Source: Burkholderiales bacterium (GTDB lineage Bacteria; Pseudomonadota; Gammaproteobacteria; Burkholderiales; Burkholderiaceae_C). Taken from it: 64,000 nucleotides of DNA. Positions within the stretch are counted from its first letter, which is position 1. Every line of letters starts with the position of its first letter. A program made the translations under genes and the position numbers. A model generated the notes under the pieces. That model was not told where the DNA came from. It saw only the letters and a program-made list of their open reading frames with translations, and ran no database searches. Shown here one piece after another: positions 8,292 to 15,021 of the stretch. The stretch covers positions 248,001 through 312,000 of the forward strand of contig JAFKGD010000002.1 in the NCBI GenBank assembly GCA_017307855.1, written 5' to 3'.

Positions 8292-9441
8292 AGATGTTTG
8301 GCAGTTTCTTGCCCGTCGCTTTCAGAGCAAACACCGCGAGTGGTTGATCGGTGATGCTGGCGAGAGCCAATGGCCGCTGGAAGTTCCGCTCGGCATACCG
8401 ACGGAACAGGCTGCGCTAAGGCAAGTCGACGGCGTTCGCGCTTGGGTGAGTGCATGGCAAGGCTGGCAAGGAGTCGGCACCCTGTCCTGGTGTGAGCGCC
8501 GGTGGAAAGCGCTTGGCGTCCAGCGACTGCCTGAGAAACTGGCGTTACGAGGCCCTGAAGATGTTGCCCTGTGGATTGGGGAATCCGCACGGTGGGTGCG
8601 TGCCCAGTCTCGCTATCAGACGCTCACTGCTCGCTGGCCGGTACTGGCGCAGCAGTTGCCGAGATATTTTGATGTCCTCGCTGACTACGGCGATGCCGAT
8701 TTTAGTCGGCTGGCAGAGATGCTGGATTGGATCAGTCTCAATCCGAAATCGAATCTCTACCCACGACAAATTCCGGTTGCCGGGGCCGACAGCAAGTGGC
8801 TGGATTCTAGAAAGGGCCTCATCTCTGACTTGGTTGCGACGCTCCAGGGTGACCCGACAGGAGAGCGCGACTTTTTTAGACGCTGCGGTTTGAGGGCACA
8901 GCCGCAGTTAATGCGCATGCGCGTTCTAGACCCAGAGCTGAGAGCCCGTTTGGGCGGTCTTGGCGATATCTCTGCTCCTTGTGAGGAGGTGGCAAGCATT
9001 GGCATACGACCAAAGAATGTCTTCGTTGTTGAGAACCTTCAAACCGGACTTGCCTTTGATGACCTGCCAGGGGCGGTTGTGATCATGCGATTGGGTTACG
9101 CGGTTGACGTTTTGGGACAGCTTCCATGGCTACAACAGGCGCAATGTATCTACTGGGGTGACATTGATACGCATGGCTTTTCCATTCTTAATCGAGCCAG
9201 AACATACATCCCTAGCCTGAAGACTGTGCTTATGGATGAGTCAACGCTGATGAGTCATCGTGATTTATGGGTCGAAGAGAAAGACCAGCACTCTTCCACA
9301 GAACTCCCACTACTCAAAAGTACCGAACAAAAGCTCTATCAGTCGATCAAGGGAAATGCCTGGGGTCAACAAGTCCGCCTCGAACAGGAGCGGATACGCT
9401 GGGATGTGGCGTGGAATGCCATACAGGCAAGTATTCGATGA
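8278..9441 (+). CDS. jetD: Wadjet nuclease JetD (DUF3322/DUF2220, Toprim)
   Basis: The product is 387 aa and starts with TTG at 8278 inside jetC. The N-terminal part is DUF3322. The C-terminal DUF2220 part is a topoisomerase VI/Spo11-like Toprim domain with its metal-binding residues: Glu in VVENLQT (residue about 252) and the Asp pair in GDIDTHG (294-300). JetD cuts the DNA once the JetABC motor has reeled in a circle. The catalytic residues are intact. Base composition is visibly AT-richer here than in the flanking ICE backbone, fitting independent acquisition of the island. Confidence 0.92.
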   Translation: MKLPEDVWQFLARRFQSKHREWLIGDAGESQWPLEVPLGIPTEQAALRQVDGVRAWVSAWQGWQGVGTLSWCERRWKALGVQRLPEKLALRGPEDVALWIGESARWVRAQSRYQTLTARWPVLAQQLPRYFDVLADYGDADFSRLAEMLDWISLNPKSNLYPRQIPVAGADSKWLDSRKGLISDLVATLQGDPTGERDFFRRCGLRAQPQLMRMRVLDPELRARLGGLGDISAPCEEVASIGIRPKNVFVVENLQTGLAFDDLPGAVVIMRLGYAVDVLGQLPWLQQAQCIYWGDIDTHGFSILNRARTYIPSLKTVLMDESTLMSHRDLWVEEKDQHSSTELPLLKSTEQKLYQSIKGNAWGQQVRLEQERIRWDVAWNAIQASIR

Positions 9442-9462
9442 CCCAGGATCGGGAGGTCAGTC

Positions 9463-9972
9463 GTGAATGGAAATCGATGGGACCAGCCGGGCGTGCCCCA
9501 CAAGGGATGGCACTGCGTGGATGTCGTCGATCTGCGGGCCGACGGCGAGCCGGCAGACGAAACCGATTACGCGACCTGCCAGATGTCCGGCAACGAGAAG
9601 ATCCGCTACGTCCACATCATGGAGCACCCGGATCTGGACGAGAATTTCGAAGTCGGGTGCGTCTGCGCCGAGAAGATGAGCGGCGACTACGAGGGGCCGA
9701 AGCGGCGTGAGGCCAAGCTGCGCAACCGCGCCGTCCGACGCACTCGATGGCTACAGCGCAAGTGGCGGGTCTCCGCCAAGGGCAACAGCTTTCTGAATGT
9801 CGACGGCCATAACCTCGGCGTGCATCCGACGAAGACAAAGCGATGGGGATATCGGATCGACAGCCGTTTCAGTGCAAAGACCTATGCCTCCAAGGACGAG
9901 GCGAAGCTGGCGCTGTTCGATGACTTCTGGGCGGCGACCCAGGATGACGAGCGGTTGTGGGCTAGCGACTGA
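9463..9972 (+). CDS. Unrecognised 169-aa protein, fifth gene of the jet operon
   Basis: It starts at the GTG at 9463 with GGAGG 6 nt upstream, only 21 bp after jetD, so it is probably co-transcribed with jetABCD. The N-terminal half has potential metal ligands (C in ATCQMS, H in RYVHIMEH, paired Cys in GCVCAEKM). The basic linker RREAKLRNRAVRRTRWLQRKW follows in the middle. The C-terminal part (GNSFLNVDGHNLGVHPTKTK and on) looks like a small beta-rich domain. I have seen similar small proteins scattered in mobile and defence regions but cannot name a function. Its base composition is more GC-rich than jetD, so it may not be an original part of the system. Confidence 0.7.
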   Translation: MNGNRWDQPGVPHKGWHCVDVVDLRADGEPADETDYATCQMSGNEKIRYVHIMEHPDLDENFEVGCVCAEKMSGDYEGPKRREAKLRNRAVRRTRWLQRKWRVSAKGNSFLNVDGHNLGVHPTKTKRWGYRIDSRFSAKTYASKDEAKLALFDDFWAATQDDERLWASD

Positions 9973-10167
9973 GCAAGGAAATAGTTTGATGGTCGAAGCG
10001 GGTAAGGAGGGATTGCTTGCCCTGCTACGTGACAGTAGATAGAGCGTTGGCTAGCAGATCAAGCAACACTTCTGAAATACGGTTGACCACCGGTTCCGTT
10101 TGATTGCGGCGCGAGCCGAGCAAGGGACACAGCATCAAGGCCATTCGCTTCACTTGGGAATGGCACG

Positions 10168-10533
10168 ATGGGACAGACCAACCGCCGCGCATCCGCCTGG
10201 CCTTCGCTGGCCGTGCTGCTGGCCGTGTCGCTCTCGGCCCTGCAACCCGCCATTGCCGAGGACACTCCGGAGCGTGAGCAGATCGCCGCGCTCGCCCGCC
10301 AGCTCAATCTGATCGACCGCCTCGCCGAGCACGCCGCCAGTACCGCTCCGCAGGAACGCGCCCGCTATCACTTCGACTACGCCCGACTGCGCGCAGACCT
10401 GAAGCGCGTTCGCGCCGGCCTGCAGGACTACCTCGTGCCCCAGCGCGCCCAGCCGCGCGATCCCGTCCCGCTGGCCGGCGATTACGTCCGCCGTGACCGC
10501 GCCGACGACGACGACGAGGAGCCATCGCCATGA
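10168..10533 (+). CDS. ICE conjugation protein, RAQPRD family (TIGR01690)
   Basis: This 121-aa exported protein has a signal peptide (about residues 10-31, ending AIAEDT), and the diagnostic RAQPRD motif is literally present near residue 91. It opens the first secretion block of the ICE; its function in mating-pair formation is not known in detail. It ends by overlapping the next gene by 4 bp. About 195 bp of gene-free sequence precedes it, and the operon promoter was not recognisable there. Confidence 0.92.
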   Translation: MGQTNRRASAWPSLAVLLAVSLSALQPAIAEDTPEREQIAALARQLNLIDRLAEHAASTAPQERARYHFDYARLRADLKRVRAGLQDYLVPQRAQPRDPVPLAGDYVRRDRADDDDEEPSP

Positions 10534-10769
10534 CGCCCTCTGCCGATCAGGTCGCCGCCTTCCAGGCCAACGGCGGCTTCGCGCCTTCGGCCGTCTCTGC
10601 CGTGGTGCTCGCTTTCGTGTTCGCCGTGTTGCTGCTGTGGGGCGTGTGGGCCATGCGCACCGCCTACGTCGGCTGGGCCGAGCACCGCATCACCGAGCGT
10701 CAGTTTCTCGCCGTCGTCGTGCGCTTCGTGGCGATTTACCTGGTACTGACCTTCTTCCTCCTCTCCTGA
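10530..10769 (+). CDS. ICE membrane protein TIGR03758 (DUF3262)
   Basis: This 79-aa protein has two hydrophobic segments (about residues 22-42 and 60-79) separated by a short polar loop containing GWAEHRITE. The size, topology and place directly after the RAQPRD gene match family TIGR03758 of clc-type ICEs. It is probably a small inner-membrane component of the type IV secretion channel. Confidence 0.85.
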   Translation: MTPSADQVAAFQANGGFAPSAVSAVVLAFVFAVLLLWGVWAMRTAYVGWAEHRITERQFLAVVVRFVAIYLVLTFFLLS

Positions 10770-10791
10770 CCGTCACGAAAGGCCAAACGCC

Positions 10792-11160
10792 ATGAACACG
10801 TCATCGACATCCCATCGCATTCCGTCCCGCATCGCCGCACCGCTGCTGCCGCTGGCGCTCGCGGGCCTGCCGCTGTCGGCCTTCGCGCAGGGCCTGCCGA
10901 CCATGGAGGACCCTTCGCGCGGCCAGGGCAGCGGCATCCTGCAGACCTTGCAGAACTACGGCTACGACATCGTGCTGCTGATCGCGCTGCTGGTGGTCGC
11001 CTCGATGTTCGTCGGTGTCTGCTATCACGCCTACACGCGCTACTCGGAGATCCACACCGGCCGCGCCACCTGGGGCCAGTTCGGCCTGACGGTCGCCGTG
11101 GGCGCGATCCTGCTGGTGGTCGGCATCTGGCTGCTCACCAAGGCCACCGGCGTGCTGTGA
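10792..11160 (+). CDS. ICE membrane protein TIGR03745 (DUF2976)
   Basis: This 122-aa protein has a signal sequence ending near SAFAQGLP and then two membrane segments (about 58-78 and 97-118). The layout is pilin-like, as in TIGR03745 ICE proteins, and it could be the conjugative pilin precursor, though this is not proven for the family. It is preceded by a GAAAGG-type ribosome site and followed 12 bp later by the next T4SS gene. Confidence 0.87.
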   Translation: MNTSSTSHRIPSRIAAPLLPLALAGLPLSAFAQGLPTMEDPSRGQGSGILQTLQNYGYDIVLLIALLVVASMFVGVCYHAYTRYSEIHTGRATWGQFGLTVAVGAILLVVGIWLLTKATGVL

Positions 11161-11172
11161 GGGCGGCAAGCG

Positions 11173-11583
11173 ATGGCCGTCCCTCCGGAGACCCCGCGCG
11201 ACACGCTGGTGACGTTCCTGCCGCACCGGCTGAACCGCCAGCCGGTGGTCGTGCGCGGGCTGACCGCCGACGAGTTGTGGATCTGCACCGGCCTGTCGGC
11301 CGCAGCCGGATTCGCGCTCGGCCTGCCGCTGGCCTGGCTCACGCACAGCATCGCCATGGTGCCCACGCTGATCGTCGCGGGCATCGCGTTGGGCGTCTTT
11401 GTCGGCGGCGGCTTCCTGCGCGCGCAGAAGCGCGGCCGGCCCGACACCTGGCTGTACCGGCAGCTCCAGTGGCGGCTGGCATTGCGGCACCCGGCGCTGG
11501 CGGCACTCCTGGGCGGGCAGCGCCTCATCACCCGCTCGGGCTACTGGACTACCCGGCGCAACGCCGATCGAGGTGCGCCATGA
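11173..11583 (+). CDS. ICE conjugal transfer protein TIGR03750 (DUF3487)
   Basis: The product is 136 aa. A soluble N-terminus (FLPHRLNRQPVVVRGLTADE) precedes two adjacent membrane segments (about 40-85), and the C-terminus is basic (RRNADRGAP). This is the TraL/VirB3-like small membrane protein of clc-type ICEs. It overlaps the following gene by 4 bp. Confidence 0.87.
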   Translation: MAVPPETPRDTLVTFLPHRLNRQPVVVRGLTADELWICTGLSAAAGFALGLPLAWLTHSIAMVPTLIVAGIALGVFVGGGFLRAQKRGRPDTWLYRQLQWRLALRHPALAALLGGQRLITRSGYWTTRRNADRGAP

Positions 11584-12272
11584 GCCGTTTCAAGAACGAG
11601 GTTGCGCACCTGCAGGCGCACGTGAAGACGCTGCGTCTGGGGGCCGGCGCGCTGTTCGTAGTGGCGCTGCTGCTCGGCTTCGGCTGGTGGAGTGCGCCGA
11701 AGAGTCTCACCATCCATGTGCCGCCGGACCTGCGCTCGGGCAGCACGCGCAAGTGGTGGGACGTGCCGCCCGAGAGCGTGTATGCCTTCTCGTTCTACAT
11801 CTGGCAGCAGGTACAGCGCTGGCCCACGAACGGCGAAGAAGACTATCCGCGCAACCTGCGCGCGCTGTCGGCCTACCTGACGCCGAGCTGCCGGGCCTTC
11901 CTGCAACAGGACTACGAGTACCGGCGCGCCAGTGGCGAGCTGCGTCAGCGCGTGCGTGGCATCTACGAGATTCCCGGCCGCGGCTACGGCGATGATCCGG
12001 CCACGCGCGTCAAGGTGGTCTCCGACCGCGATTGGATCGTCACGCTCGACGTGAGCGCGGACGAATACTACGGCTCCGAGCAGGTCAAGCGCGCCCTGGT
12101 GCGCTACCCCATCAAGGTCGTCCGGCTGGACATCGACCCCGAGCGCAACCCCTTCGGCTTGGCGCTGGACTGCTACGCCGGCGCACCCCAGCGCATCGAA
12201 CCGCCGCCGACGCCGACCCAGGCCGGCGCGCCCGCCAACGCCTCCGGCCATCTGCAGGGAGACTCCCCATGA
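11580..12272 (+). CDS. ICE conjugation protein TIGR03746 (DUF2895)
   Basis: The product is 230 aa, starting MSRFKNEVAHLQAHVKTLRL at the ATG at 11580 (overlapping the previous stop); the frame is open further upstream but that part is only a shadow. One N-terminal membrane anchor (about 21-40) is followed by a periplasmic domain. The topology and position are those of the TraE/VirB8-like component that nucleates the secretion channel. It ends with a 4-bp overlap into the next gene. Confidence 0.88.
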   Translation: MSRFKNEVAHLQAHVKTLRLGAGALFVVALLLGFGWWSAPKSLTIHVPPDLRSGSTRKWWDVPPESVYAFSFYIWQQVQRWPTNGEEDYPRNLRALSAYLTPSCRAFLQQDYEYRRASGELRQRVRGIYEIPGRGYGDDPATRVKVVSDRDWIVTLDVSADEYYGSEQVKRALVRYPIKVVRLDIDPERNPFGLALDCYAGAPQRIEPPPTPTQAGAPANASGHLQGDSP

Positions 12273-13183
12273 AGTCCATTGCCTTGTCGGCCCTGGCCGG
12301 CGTCCTGCTGATCCTCGGTGTCGTGCCGGCCAGCCAGGCCGTGGAAATCCTGCGCTGGGAGCGGCTGCCCCTGCCGGTGCCGCTGGTGGTCGGCCAGGAG
12401 CGCGTGGTCTTCATCGACCGCAATGTGCGCGTCGGCGTGCCGGCCAGCGTCGGCGACCACCTGCGCGTGCAGAGTGCCGGCGGCGCGATCTACCTGCGGG
12501 CGAGCGAGCCGATTCCGCCCACGCGGCTGCAACTGCAGGACGTGGAATCCGGCGCGCTGATCCTGCTCGACATCGCCGCCGAGCCGGCGAAGGACGGTCA
12601 GGCGCCGCTGGAGCCGGTGCGCATCGTGGAAGCGGAAGCCCCCGCGAAGCGCTACGGCGGCGGTGCGGCAAGCGGCGCGGACGAGCAGGCCGACGCGCCC
12701 GCAGACAAATCCGTTCCCCGGCGCGAAACGCCGGTACCGGTCGTGCTGACGCGCCATGCCGCACAGAACCTGTACGCGCCGCTGCGCACCGTCGAGCCGG
12801 TCGCCGGCATCGGGCGCGTGAACCTGCGCCGTGGCCTCGCGCTGGACACCTTGCTGCCGACGCTGCCGGTGCACGCGCGGGCACTGGCCGCGTGGCGCCT
12901 GGAAGACCAGTGGGTGACGGCCGTGCGACTCACCAACACCGCCGCGCGCTGGCTCGAACTCGACCCGCGCGCCCTGCAGGGGAACTTCGTGGCGGCGACC
13001 TTCCAGCATCCGAACCTGGGGCCGGCCGGCACCCCGTCCGACACCACGGTGCTCTATCTGGTCACGCGCGGCCACGGCCTGGCCGAGTCGCTGCTGCCGG
13101 CGCTGAGCCCGATCGACGCCAGCGTGAACCTGCCGCCGGCCGCCGCGGCCGGCTCGACCGGAGGAGCGCGCGATGAAGAGTAA
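12269..13183 (+). CDS. ICE conjugation protein TIGR03749 (DUF3438)
   Basis: This 304-aa exported protein has a signal peptide ending at PASQAVE (about residue 23). It corresponds to TIGR03749, the TraK/VirB9-like periplasmic component, recognisable from the start of the mature protein (EILRWERLPLPVPLVVGQER). The true start is the ATG at 12269, which overlaps the stop of the VirB8-like gene. A low-complexity linker (GGGAASGADEQADAPADK) lies near residue 130. The end overlaps the next gene by 11 bp. Confidence 0.87.
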   Translation: MKSIALSALAGVLLILGVVPASQAVEILRWERLPLPVPLVVGQERVVFIDRNVRVGVPASVGDHLRVQSAGGAIYLRASEPIPPTRLQLQDVESGALILLDIAAEPAKDGQAPLEPVRIVEAEAPAKRYGGGAASGADEQADAPADKSVPRRETPVPVVLTRHAAQNLYAPLRTVEPVAGIGRVNLRRGLALDTLLPTLPVHARALAAWRLEDQWVTAVRLTNTAARWLELDPRALQGNFVAATFQHPNLGPAGTPSDTTVLYLVTRGHGLAESLLPALSPIDASVNLPPAAAAGSTGGARDEE

Positions 13184-14606
13184 TCCGCTGCTCAAGTGGC
13201 TGCTGATCCCGATGGCGCTGCTGCTGGTGTTCGTCGGCATCAAGCTGTTCTCCGGCGCCCCCGGCGGCCAGCCCGCCCCCAAGGGCGCGGCCGGTACGCT
13301 CACGCCCGAGGAGATGAAATCCCTGGGCATCGCTGGCGACACGCCGCGCGATACCGTCGCCACGCTGGTGGCCCAGGTGAAGCAGTTGCGCACCGAGCTG
13401 CAGAGCGCGCTCGGCGACAACAAGCAGCACAAGGCCGAGAACGAGCGCCTGCGTGCGCGGGAAGGCGCGATCGACCAACGCATCCAGAGCGCGCTGGAAG
13501 GCGAACGCAATCGCCTGGAGCAGGAGCGCACCCAGGTGGCCAGCGACAGGCAGCAGACCCAGGGGCTGCTGCAGGATCTGCAGCGGCAACTGGACGGCCT
13601 TTCCGGCAAGGGTGGCCCGTCCGACCTGCCGGTCGGGTTGGGGCTGGAAGAGGGTGATGGCCAGCGCTTCACCCGCGGCGCCGGTGGCACGCAGTGGGTC
13701 GAGCCCGACGATGCCAAGGTCGACGCCAAGAACGGCAGCAAGGAGCCGAGCTTTCCCCTGAGCTTCGGGCCGGCCCAGAAAAGCCTGTCGGCCGCAGTGG
13801 AATCCGTCGCCGACGTCGGCAGCCGCGCGGTGGGCGCCTCCACGAAGGCGGTCTACACCGTGCCGTCGAACTCGACGCTCATGGGGTCGATTGCCATGAC
13901 GGCGCTGATCGGGCGTGTGCCGATCGATGGAACCGTCAACGATCCCTATCCGTTCAAGGTGCTGATCGGCCCGGACAACCTCACGGCCAACGGCATCGAC
14001 ATCCCCGACGTGGCCGGCGCCGTGGTCAGCGGCACGGCCTCGGGCGACTGGACGCTCTCGTGCGTGCGCGGGCAAATCCGCTCGGTCACGTTCGTGTTCC
14101 AGGACGGCACCATCCGCACGGTGCCGGAGGACAGCAGCAAGGGCAGTAGCAGCGGCGGCAACTCGGGGCACAACGGCGCCAGCATCCAAGGCGGCCTGGG
14201 CTGGATCAGCGACCCCTACGGCATTCCCTGCGTCAGCGGCGAGCGGCGCAGCAACGCCCAGCAGTACCTGGGCAGCCAGGCACTCATCACCGCGGCCGGC
14301 GCCGGCGCGGCCTCGCTCATCAAGTCCGACAACGGCAGCGTGGCCGTGGTCGCCAACAGCAACGGCTCGCTGGGCACCGTCGGCATCAGCGGCAACGAAG
14401 CGATGGGCCGCATCCTCGCGGGCGGCGTGCGCGACATGGCCGATTGGGTCAACAAGCTCTACGGCCAGGCCTTCGCGGCGGTCTACGTGCAGCCTGGCGC
14501 CAGGGTGGCCGTGCATCTGGAGCAGCCGCTCGACATCGACTACGACGCCAAGGGGCGTCGGGTCCACCAACGCACCGGAGAAGCCCATGCCTCGGATCTG
14601 GATTGA
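13173..14606 (+). CDS. ICE conjugation protein TIGR03752 (TraB/VirB10-like)
   Basis: The product is 477 aa. It has an N-terminal membrane anchor (about 7-25) and a coiled coil (about 60-145, rich in Q/E/R). The C-terminal domain includes TKAVYTVPSNSTLMGSIAMTALIGRVPIDG, typical of the VirB10/TraB fold that spans both membranes and gates the channel. A glycine/serine-rich stretch interrupts the domain near 325-340. It overlaps both neighbouring genes. Confidence 0.9.
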   Translation: MKSNPLLKWLLIPMALLLVFVGIKLFSGAPGGQPAPKGAAGTLTPEEMKSLGIAGDTPRDTVATLVAQVKQLRTELQSALGDNKQHKAENERLRAREGAIDQRIQSALEGERNRLEQERTQVASDRQQTQGLLQDLQRQLDGLSGKGGPSDLPVGLGLEEGDGQRFTRGAGGTQWVEPDDAKVDAKNGSKEPSFPLSFGPAQKSLSAAVESVADVGSRAVGASTKAVYTVPSNSTLMGSIAMTALIGRVPIDGTVNDPYPFKVLIGPDNLTANGIDIPDVAGAVVSGTASGDWTLSCVRGQIRSVTFVFQDGTIRTVPEDSSKGSSSGGNSGHNGASIQGGLGWISDPYGIPCVSGERRSNAQQYLGSQALITAAGAGAASLIKSDNGSVAVVANSNGSLGTVGISGNEAMGRILAGGVRDMADWVNKLYGQAFAAVYVQPGARVAVHLEQPLDIDYDAKGRRVHQRTGEAHASDLD

Positions 14607-15021
14607 CACGGCCGCCGTGCTGCTGGCGGCCACTCTGCTCGGCGGCTGCGCCACCAGCAAGGAGAAGCTGCTGCCGCACGGCGACAGCACCATGCTCGAC
14701 ATCTGGCATCAGGAGACCGGCGGCAGCGCGGGCGGCGGCCAAGCCGCCCGGCAACTGCTCGATGCGCGCCAGGGCCTGCGCCGGCCGCTGACCGAGGCCG
14801 CTGTGCAGGCAACGCCCGGCATGCAGGCGCGCTACACCCGTACCGCGCAGAACGAGATTTACCGCCAGTTCCACCGCCTGCCGAACCCCGACCTGGTGAT
14901 GTACGTATTCCCGCACCTGGTGGGCACCGACCCGGTGCCGGTGCCCGGCTACAGCACGGTGTTCCCGCTCTACCAGCGCGTGCAGTACGCGATGCCGGGC
15001 GAGCGCGTGGAGGACTACTGA
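14587..15021 (+). CDS. ICE lipoprotein TIGR03751
   Basis: This 144-aa lipoprotein has lipobox LLGGC with the acylated Cys at residue 21. It corresponds to the TraV/VirB7-like lipoprotein of clc-type ICEs that stabilises the outer-membrane part of the channel. The conserved NEIYRQFHRLPNPDLVMYVF is near residues 82-101. It starts inside the previous gene (20-bp overlap), and its last base is the first base of the ATPase gene. Confidence 0.88.
   Translation: MPRIWIDTAAVLLAATLLGGCATSKEKLLPHGDSTMLDIWHQETGGSAGGGQAARQLLDARQGLRRPLTEAAVQATPGMQARYTRTAQNEIYRQFHRLPNPDLVMYVFPHLVGTDPVPVPGYSTVFPLYQRVQYAMPGERVEDY

Noticed and set aside
12173-14702. Two long minus-strand frames (556 and 546 codons) under the secretion genes
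   Set aside because: They are antisense to TIGR03749, TIGR03752 and TIGR03751 genes and show no recognisable domain or ribosome site.
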